From Heliocybe sulcata (lineage: Eukaryota; Basidiomycota; Agaricomycetes; Gloeophyllales; Gloeophyllaceae), in the NCBI GenBank assembly GCA_004369045.1, contig ML213504.1:97653-161652 (forward strand): a stretch of 64,000 nt of DNA, read 5' to 3'. A program made the translations under genes and the position numbers. This document shows, piece after piece, positions 19,122 to 34,114 of this stretch; the first letter of the stretch is position 1; each line of letters begins with the position of its first letter. Below the pieces are notes generated by a model that searched no databases, was not told where the DNA came from, and saw only the letters and a list, made by a program, of their open reading frames with translations.

Positions 19122-20881
19122 ATGCACTCTCGTTTCACCCTCACCCTAGCTACACTCTTTCTATCGGCTGCAACGACTTACGCTCATCTGTCTGAGGACT
19201 CTGGAGTCCATCGAAGACATCCAGGAGAGGAGTATATGCTTGAGAGGTATGCTTACCATTTCGAGAAAAGTCATTTGGCGCTTAGCATATAGTAGACGAG
19301 AACCCATTCTTGCACGAGATGACTCTTGCGTGGATCCTGATCCTGCAAACACTGTCACGGACCGAATGAATATAGCCCTCAACTCCTCCGGAGACGGTTA
19401 TGTCTTGTCGCTCTGCCCTGGAAGACAATACATCATCACTGCGCCTATCCTGTTCGCCGCACCCAACCAGGAGATTAGTACCCAGGGATACCCGACTGGA
19501 GACGATCGTGCTACCCTTGTTGTTGACGGACCCGTCTTTAATGGTACGGGACACACGACGGCCGTCGACGGTACATGCCCTAAATGCAGTGGTGTAAAAC
19601 TACGGAACATTCAGGTTAGTACAAATTCCTGACTTGGTGCATTTTCTTACGCATACCTTCAAGATTAACGGGACGCGTCTCGGTGCGCCTCCGACCAATG
19701 GCGGTGCCAATATTGAGATGGGTGGCGCCAACTCCGGGCAGCTCATTGAATACGTGAGGTCATACGATCCTCGCAGCTGGTCGTGCTTGCATGTCCAGGA
19801 AGGTGGTCTCAAGTGCAACAATGCCACTGTCAAGAACAACGATATTGGACCGTGTGGATCAGACGAGTTTCAGCAGTGGGCCGATGGTATCAGTATGGCC
19901 TGCGCTAACAGCTTCGTCCTCAACAACTTGATCGACAATCCTACCGACGGCGGCATCGTCCTGTTTGGTGCTCCCGGCACGAGGGTTGAAAACAATACCA
20001 TCTGGATCCACAACGTGAGTATACATTGTCACCGTCTCTCCAGGCCATTTGATAATTGTTGTCTCTAGCAAACGCTACTAGGAGGCATTAACATGGTAGA
20101 CTACGACCCATGGCAAGGAGATTATACAGGCGTGGTCGTAACTAACAACACAATCGCCGGTGGCTTCGCAACCGACACCGTGGACGAAGATAGTGACTCG
20201 AAAGGCACCAACTCTGAGGATGTGATCATCAAGTAAGGTCTTCTCACCGTAACAAATACCCTGGTCTAACAAAATTCTGCTATCAGGATCGGCATCGCCA
20301 TTGGGCCTCGCACTTGGTTTGGGGATCGCTACAAGAACAATGTCAGCACGTCCGGAATCGTGATAAACAATCAGCTCACCGGTGCATTTGGTTACGGTAT
20401 TGCTATGACGTCCGCCCGTAACTTCACGGTGGAGCAAAACACCCTTGTCGGCAACACGTCGTTCATTGGGTCCAGGGGACCTAACTGCAGTTCGTCGGAT
20501 CAGACTCCCAATCCCGCCCCTTTCGTCATTGACTTCAACACCATCTCGTCGTCGACGACGCAGTTCGACTTCTCTTCCGTGCCAGACGGCGATTCACTGA
20601 CGTGCGTCATGCCACCAAATGGTGGCGACTACTGGCCTTTCGGTGGCAATCCCAATCCCAGCTCCTCCGCCATCCCTGTCAGTGTCCCAGAGCCCTCTAC
20701 TGTGCCGTCTGGCCGCGGCTCTTCAGCCGGACGTACGGCTGGCATTGTAATCGGCGTCATCACCGGTGTAGCGGTCCTTGCGGTTGCAGTCTGGTTCATT
20801 CGCAAGTGGGCCATCAGCCGGTCCGCTCCCCGATCCAGGTTCAGAAGGTCGGAGTATATGGCAAGCAAGGAGTGGCTGTAG
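19122..20881 (+). CDS. Secreted, membrane-anchored right-handed beta-helix protein
   Basis: Five exons (19122-19246, 19293-19614, 19664-20014, 20069-20232, 20287-20881) give 518 residues. A signal peptide (MHSRFTLTLATLFLSAATTYA) is followed by a body with repeated short strands and Asn ladders, such as NNTIAGGFATDTV and VINNQLTGAFGYGIAM. This pattern is typical of the pectin-lyase-like parallel beta-helix fold. There are many N-glycosylation sequons. A Ser/Pro-rich stalk leads to one transmembrane helix (TAGIVIGVITGVAVLAVAVW) and a short basic tail, so the protein should sit at the plasma membrane or wall with the beta-helix outside. The fold class is clear. Activity on pectin, glucan or another polymer is not. 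Confidence 0.82.
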
Positions 20882-21328
20882 GGCTCTACCCTTGCATCTG
20901 TACACTCGTGCGTAAATACCCGGGTCCTCTCCATTCTCTGTGCCATTTATTGTCTTTCCTGCACCTGTACATTGTGTCCCCATTTACACGAGTGAAGGCT
21001 TAGACGTGTCTGTTGTGGACGGCTACTACGCTTATCTATATTTCCTAGACTCCGTGAACATTAGTGTCTTGTAATGTGTAGTTGTATAACATCATATACT
21101 AGCCTCATTGATGCGAGCATGTGTTCTATACGCATGTTTCACCGTACGGTTCGGGGCTTCTGAGATCTGAGCGCGCAGCCTTTTCTACACTCGAGCGTAC
21201 GCGGTACACTCGGCTGCCCGCCGGCGAATGCCGACACCGCTTGCAGCCTACCATTGAGGCTTACACAGACTGAGTGGCTTGTCTCTACTCTCTACAGCTT
21301 CTTGCCACTTCACCGTCTGGACTGAGAT
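20882..21328. other. Intergenic, no gene seen
   Basis: This 447-bp spacer holds the 3' region of the beta-helix gene and the promoter of PAP1. No repeat or RNA gene was seen. Confidence 0.5.
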
Positions 21329-24017
<2,689 letters not shown>

Positions 24018-24480
24018 CGGTCTCGGTAAAACCATTGTATCCTTTCTACGGTCTGCATTATGGGCCACGAAGTATGCTGTTACATTCAAGCTAGCTATCC
24101 CCTGATAGGAGCGCTCCGGCCTTTGTGCCATAATTATATCTCAAAGTCGGCATTTCCACTCCCGTTGGTTAACTATTATTACTTGATACTCTACAGGGAC
24201 TCTCTTTCGAGACAGGAACCTTTCCCGTTCACTCCCTAGCCTTCCTTGGGCAATCTGATCTTGTGTCGCTTTGAATCCTGCGTTCTCCGTATCCTATATT
24301 CCCGTCTGTACTGTACGCAAGACTGTACTGTACTACAATATGATGCAAAGTCTTTTGTTCCACGAGTATCAATTTGTCAGGGCGCAAGGGAAAGAAGAGA
24401 GGCATTAATGCTCGACGCACATTGTGGCGGCCTGGTCTAAGAATAGAATTCAGTGCAGGTCTGCTCATTCCTTCGACCCT
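24018..24480. other. Intergenic, no gene seen
   Basis: This 463-bp spacer lies between PAP1 and the GatB gene. A short run of similar CTGTACTGTAC / GACTGTACTGTAC words occurs at 24307-24332. Nothing else stands out. Confidence 0.5.
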
Positions 24481-26589
24481 ATGCGCGGGGGTTGGCAGCT
24501 CAGACGCGTCCTCCCTCGTACTCGATTGTTCTCTACCATAGGCGAAGGTGGTACGGATCGTAGATGGCCTGGTTGGGAGGTGGTAGTCGGTCTTGAGGTG
24601 CATGCTCAGATCAAGTCGCGCTCTAAATTATTCTCTGGTACGCACCATATTTTGTAGTTTTAACAGCCATATTGAGCTTGAAGAAATGCATTATTCAAGA
24701 TAGCTTGACATCGGATCCTAGTGAATCACACAATACCTGCGTTTCCCCCTATGATGCTGCGTTCCCCGGCACACTACCTGTATGTTGTCCCTGGCTATGC
24801 AAATGTGCCCGGAGAATGATCTTGAACATGATAGAAACTGAACTCGAAATGCGTCGACCTCACTCTACGGACAGCGATTGCTCTGAATTCTCAAATACAG
24901 CGCCGTTCAGCCTTCGACAGGAAACATTACTTCTACGCCGACATACCAGCCGGTTACCAAATAACCCAGCATTATGGTGAGCGGGACAGTGTGACTCCGC
25001 TGATAGTTCACTTACACTGCTGGAGCAGCGCCGGTCGCGATGGGGGGCCATCTCGATTTGGAGACTGGTCGCTTAGTCCGTATCAAGCAGATACAGATAG
25101 AACAGGTATCTGATGTTCAGCGCTATGGCGGCTGTGGGCCTTATTAACACGCACCAGGACACTGGGAAATCGACATTTGATGCGCGCCGAAGAGTGTCAA
25201 TGATCGATCTGAATAGAGCTGGGACGGGCCTGATGGAGATTGTCTCGGAACCTGATATGCGGTCCGTCGAGTTCTCCATTTTACCTAGACGACAGCTAAT
25301 ATGCTACAGCTCACCCGAGGAGGCAGGCGTGTATCTACGTACACTACAGTCGATCTTGCGTTCTGTGGGCTCCAGTGATGGCAACATGGAGCAGGTGAGC
25401 GGCTCTGACTCTGAGGTTGGATCCAGGAGTGCTGCAGAAACTGAAATCCTCCGTAGGGGTCTCTCCGCTGCGATGTGAATGTCTCGGTAAACCGCCCCGG
25501 TGAACCTTCAGGTACACGCTGTGAAGTCAAGAACCTAAACAGCGTGAAATTTATGCAAGTGGCAATCGGTATGTATGAGCTTCATCGCTTTCGCTTTGAA
25601 TTTTGATGAACAACCCAGCTTGCGAGGTATTCCGCCAAATTGAGCTCCTTGAGAAAGGGGAAGCTGTTCAGCAAGAGACACGCGGGTTCGATGAAGCTGG
25701 GGCAAGAACTTTCTCATTGCGGAGCAAAGAGGATGCCCCAGACTACCGCTACATGCCAGATCCGAACTTACCGCTGCTATTACTGGACCAAGTGAGTGCT
25801 ATCCAAGAGCACTCTATTGACTTGATAAACCTTGTCTATCTAGTCATACGTAGACCGAATACGTTCCACGATGCCCGAATTACCAGGTGAAACCCGAGCT
25901 CGCCTTTTGAAGCAAGGCCTCACAGTGCGGGACGTCGATGTTCTGACATCAGTCGACGCCGGTCGCGAAGTCGGTTTCGATGGTCAGCTCGGTGAGGGCG
26001 CAGTGGTGTACTTTGACGCTGTGGCGATTGGCAGAAATCCGAAGATTGTCGTGAATTGGTGAGGAGGGAAGCGGCACTGTCTCTTCTCATCTGACGACTT
26101 TGTAGGATTACGCAAGATTTACTCGGGCAGTTGGCGGCGCGGAACCTGACCTTCAAAGAGAATCCTATATCGACCCAGCAACTAGGCGACCTCGTTGATA
26201 TCGTCCAGAACGGTAGCATCACAGGTGCGCTGCGCGGTCTTTCTCACCCTGATATGTGGTATGATTAAATGCATTGTCATGCAGGGACGTCAGCGAAGAC
26301 CCTTCTGCGTCATATGCTCGACCAGCGTAGTGCGGCTCTTCCATCCGAACTCGCCCGAGAGATGTCGTTATTCGCGCTCCCTGCAGACGGTGATAGCGGA
26401 TCGTCTGAGCTGGAACAGTGGTGTCGAGATGCCATGGCGGCTGTACCTGCAGAAACGGCTGCAGCGAAGAAGGGACATTCTGGTGTGATCAACAGACTTG
26501 TTGGGAGGGTGATGAAGATGAGTCGCGGTAGGGCTAATGCACTCAAGGCCAAAGAGGTCCTGCAGAGTATGTTACGGGGCCCAGACTAA
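24481..26589 (+). CDS. PET112: Mitochondrial glutamyl-tRNA(Gln) amidotransferase subunit B
   Basis: Eleven exons (24481-24637, 24700-24779, 24835-24976, 25026-25105, 25158-25261, 25310-25394, 25457-25568, 25619-25791, 25844-26058, 26106-26224, 26285-26589) give 523 residues. With GatA and GatF or GatC, GatB converts misacylated Glu-tRNA(Gln) to Gln-tRNA(Gln) in mitochondria. The Arg-rich N terminus before [18 protein letters not shown] looks like a targeting peptide. Family hallmarks are [44 protein letters not shown] and the AQPDYRY-like segment [13 protein letters not shown]. The C-terminal YqeY-type helical domain (about 420-523) ends with a long helix over the tRNA-binding region. Start 24481 is the first ATG in frame. 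Confidence 0.94.
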
Positions 26590-27213
26590 CTTGCTTCCTT
26601 CACCATCGCTTGAAGGGCATGCCTCTATACATGATACTTGCCCTGTACAATAGTACAGTGCTATTTTGACACGCAGCCGCCCTCAGGCGTGACGTCGTGG
26701 CTCTGTGTGTACTGACTTCTGGCACCGAGCTCATGCGCGGTGTAACAGATTTCTTGATCTTTTCGCGTCCCAGCTTCTGCGTGAACTCAAGGAGGAACAC
26801 ATGATGGCCGTGGTATATCAAGCTCGCCAAGGTGTGAACGCGTGACGTCACGCTATATTGCGCGACGCGTGTTGTCACAGTACGGCTGCGAACTTGCCTG
26901 ATGGTGGTACGGCTAGGATTGGAACTCGACCTTATGTGAGCATGCCGCTCAGAGCCATGATGAACACGGCAAAGAGATAACCAAGCATACCGCTCTGCTT
27001 GGAGATGCCGTTCAGTAGCATCTATCACTCTAGGTCTACGATGTCCTGGCCGTTGCCCGACACCACCAGGCTGATTCCATGTCTTTCAACTACAATTCTG
27101 ACTCATGGCTACGCAACAGGAACTACTTGCCTGTCATCCTGTACATCATACAGAAGTACAATTCAGTGTTATCTGTACACTATTCCCACTCTTACACAGC
27201 ATCTTCCGGGCAA
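26590..27213. other. Intergenic with two short coding-like frames on the minus strand
   Basis: This 624-bp gap lies between converging genes. On the minus strand one frame reads RHGISLVVSGNGQDIVDLE and stops at about 27030. Immediately after it an ATG opens a 29-codon frame (27020-26931) encoding a single hydrophobic helix, GMLGYLFAVFIMALSGMLT. Either could be an exon of a small gene. No closed model or family was found. Confidence 0.3.
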
Positions 27214-28095
27214 TCAGACGACTACTTTGGCGGCGAGGAACTCGGTCCACTCCTTCTCACCCCAAGAGCTGGAAATCTCGTTGGCCACAAGCCCGTCCCA
27301 GAGGACTGTCGGAGAGACGTGAATGCCATTCTGCCTCGAGAACTTGACTGCCGTGCCTGTCAGCCAAAACAACACATGGCTTTAAGATGGCACTCACCAT
27401 TGTACTTCAGGTCGTCGGTGACAGCGACACCACCATTGGGAGTGTTCTTCAGGGTGAGCAGTTCCTTGAAAGCTGGTACTTTGTCTTCCCCTGCCACTTC
27501 ACTAAAAATGGCCGCTAGTTTCTCTCGGATCTGGAGGGGAGTCATGGTCGAGCAGGGTATGTCGAAGAAGTCGGTCTGCTTCTTAAAGAGCTGTAATGAA
27601 TGGTAAGTCACTCCTCAATAACTTCTGATGATCGGTGTAGCTCACAGCGAGGGAGAAAGCCCAGAATCTGTCCGGTGCGACTCGGGCAGCCTACGAAACA
27701 GTTAGAAGGGCCCAAAATGTAAAACTTGGCAGGGCTTACAGCTAGACCAGCTTCGTGTGTGAAGGTAGACGAAGCATGCCATGGCTGGACCTGGAGGCGG
27801 AATATGGCCTTTACTTTGCCTTCGTACTTGCCACCCGCATCCAGCGCAGGTTTCAGGACGCTGTTGATGGCGAGCGCAAGTTTGGCGCTGGCGAGAGTAC
27901 ATCACTTATTATATAAAGCTTCAGGATTTCATTACACCTACCTGAATGGGCAGACATAGTCCACTATAAGTAGATCAGTATCGTCCTGCCCGGTCACCGT
28001 GCATTTGTAGTTAACTTACAGAAGATATCAAGCGTCTGCGGGGCGTCGTATCTCCCAGCAATTATAAGCGGATGCAAGGAAGGCTGCAAAGCCAT
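27214..28095 (-). CDS. DsbA-like thioredoxin-fold protein
   Basis: Six exons (28095-28020, 27963-27942, 27887-27740, 27690-27646, 27590-27398, 27347-27214) give 205 residues. The fold resembles DsbA/FrnE-type thioredoxins: an N-terminal strand ending LDIFLDYVCPFSAKLALA, a helical insert, and the cis-Pro region HVSPTVLWDGLVANEISSS. The usual CxxC site is CPFS here, so only one Cys remains. This suggests a glutathione- or substrate-binding role rather than disulfide oxidation. There is no clear signal peptide. The start codon lies 61 bp from the left end of the transposon, whose insertion must have replaced or pushed away this gene's upstream region. Confidence 0.8.
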
Positions 28096-28156
28096 GGCAC
28101 CGATAGTCGATAGAGGTAGTAGGCAGTGTAGAGGTTCGTTCGGCGTGGCAGTTATA

Positions 28157-28170
28157 CTATAGGTGTGGAC
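28157..28170 (+). repeat. Left terminal inverted repeat
   Basis: CTATAGGTGTGGAC is preceded by TATA and is identical to the reverse complement of 34101-34114. It lies 61 bp upstream of the start codon of the DsbA-like gene. Confidence 0.8.
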
Positions 28171-28336
28171 ATATAGATCTATAACTGAGTTTGAAATATA
28201 GTGCGGACTTTGAGATTAGTCTCACGCCTGTGGCAACTCACGGGCATCTAAGCTCGAGCGTAAGTCCGCATTCTGCGTACTAGAGCATTGTAATTCTGCC
28301 GTACTCTGCTTTTCGATTCACGCTCGCACGCAACGC

Positions 28337-31300
28337 ATGGCCTCCGACGATGACGGGAACCCCAGCGCTCCACAACGACGGCGTCCTGGACGCCCGAAAG
28401 GATCTAAAAATGGACCGAACGCGAAAAATGTAGGTCGCCCGAGGAAGGACGGTCAGCCTCCGAAACAGCGCCAGTTCGGTGAGTGGGCCCCTTAATACAT
28501 TATCACATATGAATCCATTTACTCAACATCTAAGTAGGTCATAGGACCGCTTCTTTGGGAGAGAATTCCAGTCTTCAGCCCGAAGCCATCTCGCAAGGTA
28601 GAATTGATGCACATCACGTCTTCCTTCCGTCTACTCACGTCTTGCGATATGTTTAGACCTAACTTCCCAGCTATCAGACTCCCAGCCTACTCAGCACTCG
28701 GAGACCGAAGCTGCGCCGTCCCGTGGTGCGCCTAGTCTGGTCCCTACACCGCGAGTGTCTGAACCACCCGAATGCACGCAGCAAGCCGTTCCGCCGCCAA
28801 CACTGAGCTCGCAGCCTCATGGAGACCCGCTGCAAGAGCAAATATATAGGCCTGGCGATGGTCAATTCGAAGTGGCGGGCATGGGTGAAGGACCGAACCG
28901 GAGTGAGCTCGGGGAAGTACGGGCATTGTCCCTTCTCCCTCCAGCTTCGCTGGATCTTACAGGACTGGGTGGAAGCATGCGAGATATTGATGAACTAGAG
29001 TACGGTAAGTATTCGCGACTGCTTAAAATGCTGGATATGCTGACAGCATCATTCGGTGTCAGTAGGCCGCACCACCAGCAAAGCAGGTGAGCCAGCCACT
29101 GCGCACAGTCTGTTGTTACCTGGCGGGAGGTCGGTAGAGGCGGTCAGTGCTGCTGTAGAGGATGTGATAGGTCTGGGTAGTGGAGATGGCAGCGGTACAG
29201 ACATTTTCGGAAGTGAGGGTTGGCAGGGTGCGTGTACAGCACAGGAGAGCAAGAACGAGACACTAACTTCATCTTAGGATTTGATGACGAGGACTGGGAT
29301 GAAGATGAGGATGTAGATCATATCCTAGGCTCCGGGGGCGAAGGCGTCAATACAGAGCAGGATGAGTTTAACCCGATACCTGACGATGACGAGAGCGAGG
29401 AACCGGTGCCCCAAGCAGATGGCGACGGTGGTGCACAACCACGCACAGCGAGATCTGCAATGCCGACTTGGCTGCTGCAAGACTATGCAGATATGCGCGA
29501 GAAGCTGCAGGCCCAAATCCGACGCAACCCATCCAAGAGACCGACGTGCTACGACCACGGGACCTTCTTGGACGGCTCTCCGTATGCATTCTTCACGGCC
29601 GACCGTAAGCACCAACCCGAACCGCGAGATTTCTACAGTCCTGGTTACTTTGTATGGCTCCCGCATCTGCTTGGGCCCCGGATCCCGTGCGCAAACTGTG
29701 CGGCTGCCGGTCGTCGACAGGGAGATGGCAGTCCCATCCTTCTTCGGAGCCATGGCTTTCCCAAAGCACCACGCCGCATAGTGGACGTAGATCATTGCAT
29801 ATATGTGATCGGATACCGCTATCGCTGCGCCCACGCCCAATGCAAGAAAACATTCTCGAGCTGGAGTCCTGGAGTCCTCACTGCGCTACCCCGTGCGCTA
29901 GCATGCCAGTTTGACTTCCACCTCACATACCGTGGTGGGCTTACTGATCGCGTCGTGGCATTGATGCGATCGTGTTTCTTGCACGGGATGGGCCCGACGC
30001 CGTTCGCAAATTTGATTCGAACCCATCATATTCGTCGGTATGAGAAACTCCACGAGCAGTACCTCGAAGCTGTGCTTGCTCGATTACAGACTCCATTCAC
30101 GGCATACCTAACGAAGTTCCAGCCATTCGGCCTCTTCGATGACCGTAACGGTTATGCAGGGTTTACACCATCCCCAAACTATTTCCGCCAGTTCTATATT
30201 CAGTATATCGACTCTCATGTGCCGGAGATGGACCAGTATTCAGCGATGCTCTCTGGGAAACTACTTGTTGTTGACCACAGTCACAAGGTAAGCATGACTT
30301 TGCTACTGCTTGGTGTTTTAGGCTGAAAGTTGTGGTCTAGGTACCGAAGCACCTCGGGAAAGTCAATGGTGTGCCGGTGTTCACTGCACTGCACTCATGC
30401 ACAAATGAATATATGGAGATCCGGTCAATGGTCCTCACACCGACGAAGGCCCATAACCAGTTCATGCCCGCACTCGGTGCTATCTCACGCTTGCTGAAGA
30501 TGTACGGCCATGATCCGGTGGAGCTTGCTTTCACAGACAATGTTCGTGGCGATAAGGCTGCTCTGGAAGAAGTGATACCTTCTCTTCGAGAGGGAGTGAC
30601 TCCCGTGAAAGACTTCACGACTCTTCCGAAGCTTTCGGTCCCTTCCGATGAATGGAATGCTGTCTTGCTGTCTTCAGTATATCAGATAAACACACGCTTC
30701 AATACGATTATGGCGGACCTTGCTGCAGATGCTAAGCTTTACGTGTCTCTTGATATGGAATGGAGTGTCGACACCGCTAGCGGATTACGCGGCCGGGTCG
30801 CAGTGATCTCTGTTGCATACGACGGAGTGATATTACTTGTATGGGTGCGTCAACCTTGTCATTAAGTCTCGGAGTGAATGTTCTCATGGCGATGATAGCT
30901 TCGGTGCTGCTTGCGCAATGGGTGTCTCAACCTTCCAACCGGTCTGCTTGCATTCCTACGTGCCCCATCTGTCATCAAAGTTGGGGTCAAGATCACAGCC
31001 GACTTCAAGCACCTCTTCGCAAGCTGTGACTTTCGTGAAGGTGTTGATGACCCATTCCGAGGTGCCGTAAATCTTGGTGCCCTCGCAAAGGCACATAATC
31101 CGTCCATCAAAGCAACTATCAGCCTGGCTGATCTTGTTGCGGTGTATGTTCGGCATCATCTTCCAAAGGACGAAGCTATCCGTGTCAGCACTGATTGGGA
31201 TAATGATGAGATGAGCCATGCACAGCAGGAGTATGCTGCCCTGGATGCATATGCAGGCTGGGCTGTCTTCCAAGCTCTCGGACAGCGAGAAAGTGGTGGT

Positions 31301-33887
31301 CCTGTTACAGCAACAACACCAGGCGCTACACCTGTTACTCTCATGTCGTCGGACCGCAGCACGGCTGTTGCGCAAGGCCATATTGCTCTTGATCGCCCCA
31401 GCAAACATGATGGCATCAATGTCTCGCCGAAACGTGTCCTGATTGTAGTCACGTCAGTCCTTGTACCTGGGCATCTGGTTCCGAAGGAACTGCTCTCTTC
31501 GGGAAAAGATACACCATTCTCCGAGTTCCCAGCACCGCCATTCAAGCTTCTGTGCAAAGAACGGCACCTGCGTACCAGGGCTGCCAACGAGGCCGTGACT
31601 CGTCCGATTTCACCTCCGACTCCAGCAAGCAGTGCGGAAACTGTTTATCTTGACCCGTCCACCCTTCCAGCAGCTGAGCCAGATACTGAGAATGAACCGG
31701 ATTACCTGGAGCGAGATACTGACTGGGATCTGATGACTGAGGACCCCGGAGCTAAAGACCAGGCTGTCGAATCATCTGATCGCGACCCATCTGCTACAGT
31801 AAAAGCTGCAGCTCTTGATCCAGACGGTCTCTCTGATGCTTGGGAATCTTTATCGACCCGGGTACTTGGCGATGTGTTTCATCTCATGCATGAGTTCAAG
31901 ATATCTGTGCACCATGGACTACGCCGGCCCTTTGCCCGAGCGCTTCGAGATGCCTTGTTCATCCCAGACCCTGATGACAAGGTGATCATCGAGAGATTTC
32001 TGGAAGAGCGGCAGACGACATGGGACGCAATGCTATTGTACCATCCATGTTGGCTCTTCCGACGGGTCAAGCGGATTGTCCCACCGCCTGAGATCCTCCT
32101 ACCACGCGTACGGGATGTGCTACAGAAGTTCGGCCCGCTCAAAGATTCGACCACAGGGCAGCCATTGTTCAATGATAAAGCCTGGGATATCTGCACAAAT
32201 GTTCTGGAAAATATCCGCAGAGGATACTATTCCGATCCACCAGGTATTCAACTCTACTTTACTCGAGGTCAGGACAAGTATGGGTTAATGCAGTACAAAT
32301 GCTGCCGTGGAACCAACGCCGTCGAGGGTGGTGTCCACCAGAATGTTATCCGGTGGTTTGGCTCATTTAATGCTGCTCCTGAGTTTGCACTGCAATTACT
32401 CCGTGATTACAGGCTATATCATAATCTCAGAGTATGTCTGATTCTACTTCGCTGTTCCGCAGTCTGCAAGACTAACTTGTTTCCAGGTCGGGACACTGAA
32501 TCGCACTGGTACACCATATACCGGGTCCTATGATGTATGGACAAGAAATCGGATTTCGCTCTTGCTGGATACCACATCTAGCCGTTTCGAGTCTCTGCCA
32601 CGTAGTTTCGGACCAGGTGGCTGGGTTAATGGCAATCTCTATGCCCCATCTATGGAAGTCTTCGGAATCCTACCCATGCCTGATAGCAAGCGTCTCGAGT
32701 CTGGTATGATGCCCTATCATCACAGGTATGCAATGGAGCAAAAGATCCGGCACCGTCAGCTTGCCTTCAGGCAGAACTGCCGTGTCGCCATCCTTCCGGT
32801 TCACACCCGAAGCGAGCGCGCACTATTCCGACTTCTCATCACTGACATTCATAGCCGCTTCGGCAACGAGAAGGAGCCATCCTGGGATGCTGTTGCTGCT
32901 GAGTGGTCGAGGCATGTGGATGGCACTGCAGTATTTTACAAGGTATGTACTTCCTCTTGGTCTGTACCCCTCCAGCTGAAAGCTTTGATTCAGCTCAAAG
33001 AGCATTTGAAGAACTACTGGAAAATGTGGGGTGAGAACGTGAATGAGAAGAAGTCAATTCAAATCAACCAGGGATCCTACCAGGAAATCCAGGCCCGCCT
33101 TCGAGCAGATCGACCGAAATTGCCGAAGAGAGATGCAGCGCAGCCGACCACGCTGAGTTCGCAGGTCAGCACTGCTCCAAGTAGGACTCTGGACAGCAGC
33201 GAGGATGAACTGAACGAGTGGGAAATATCCCGCCTCCTCGGTGCTCATCATCTCAACCGGTCGGCCGTGCACTTCGAATACGGGGATCAGGGCTTACCTC
33301 CGCCACCTCCTCCTCGAGGCTCAGATATCCCGCAGAGTCCGCCTCGGGACAAGGGAAAGAAGAGAGCATGGGCGGACACTGCCATAGCTGCACCTCCGCA
33401 GGGTATCCGGGTCCAGAAACGGAAGAAGCGGGCTTGTCGCCGCTGCAGCAAGACAAACTGCAAAGGCCGCTTCAAGGGGCGGGATTGCGCACCAGTTAGT
33501 ATTATCTCATTTTACATGACATTTCGGTGCATACTCACGGCGTATCTACAGGACACAGATGACGATGAGGCAGGTAGTACCATGACTGCCGGATACTCTA
33601 CGGGAGGGGCGAGTCTCGTGGCTGGCGCGCAGGTTGCAGCCAACGCAAGCTCACCGGCGCATACGACTGTCAGGAGTATCCGCGATATGCTGATTGGTAT
33701 ACGCGCAGTTTCAAACGGTGCGCACATGATGAACGCCGAAGATGCAAGCGGAAGCGCAGGTGAGGTGATGGCAGCACGCGCAACAACTGGCGCCAGCGAC
33801 GGGAATGCAATACAGTACATAGCGACAACTGAGGGGGGCGTCGAAGAAGATACCAATGCCTCAGCAGGTCCGTCGACTGCGGCGTGA
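28337..33887 (+). CDS. Transposase with embedded 3'-5' exonuclease domain
   Basis: Ten exons (28337-28478, 28538-28597, 28657-29004, 29066-29227, 29278-30287, 30341-30844, 30899-32431, 32487-32942, 32994-33494, 33552-33887) give 1683 residues. Two AT-hook motifs (RRPGRPKGSK and VGRPRK) open the protein, then an acidic stretch. A Cys-rich region at about 365-480 (CANC, YRCAHAQCKKTF) follows. A DDE-like core has Asp570 (VVDHSHK), Asp640 (AFTDNVRGDK) and Glu1218 (RGTNAVEGGVHQ). Between the last two lies a full DEDDy exonuclease: LDMEWS (Asp712, Glu714), ITADFKHL (Asp777) and EYAALDAYA (Tyr854, Asp858). The C terminus has a basic Cys motif, KKRACRRCSKTNCKG. The catalytic reading is inference from motifs. 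Similar basidiomycete proteins are, to my memory, annotated as uncharacterised or exonuclease-domain proteins. The acceptor at 32993 could instead be at 32975, adding six residues. Confidence 0.85.
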
Positions 33888-34100
33888 GCGAGGAAGGGTC
33901 TGCATATTACGTTGCGCGAGCCATATTAGATTTAAATGTATCTCGAATAATGTACCTGGTCTTCCGTAATAGTATATGCCTACTGTGGCCCATCATGCAG
34001 CCATCCTCACCTGTAAGAAGAGACGATTCCGTGCACAGTTTCCTCCTCCTCTCTTCTCTCCTCCGGAGTTAATTATTTAATATAGTTAATATTCGGGAAA

Positions 34101-34114
34101 GTCCACACCTATAG
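34101..34114 (-). repeat. Right terminal inverted repeat
   Basis: GTCCACACCTATAG is followed by TATA. It lies 169 bp upstream of the CSN12 start codon and 214 bp after the transposase stop codon. Confidence 0.8.

Larger units (their letters stand above)
28157..34114 (+). mobile_element. Autonomous-looking DNA transposon, TIR type, superfamily unassigned
   Basis: The element is 5958 bp with perfect 14-bp terminal inverted repeats, CTATAGGTGTGGAC at 28157-28170 and its complement at 34101-34114. TATA flanks it on both sides (28153-28156 and 34115-34118). TATA is palindromic, so the match can be read as an 18-bp inverted repeat or as a TATA (or TA) target-site duplication. The one gene inside fills most of the element and has an uninterrupted spliced frame. 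GTGCGGACTT at 28201 and AAGTCCGCAT at 28261 resemble the terminus and may be subterminal binding sites. The element lies between two divergent host genes. Intact TIRs and frame suggest recent insertion. Confidence 0.8.

Noticed and set aside
32943-32975. 33-nt intron in the transposase gene
   Set aside because: The acceptor at 32993 gives 51 nt, the typical size, in the same frame.
28157-34114. Assignment to the KDZ transposons common in mushrooms
   Set aside because: No CxC-type Kyakuja/Dileera domain signature is visible, and the exonuclease insertion and TATA flanks do not fit what I know of that group.
28157-34114. Assignment to hAT or MULE superfamilies
   Set aside because: Flanking duplication would be 2-4 bp, not 8-11 bp, and no BED finger or hAT dimerisation signature was seen. 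Remote kinship through the RNase H fold is not excluded.
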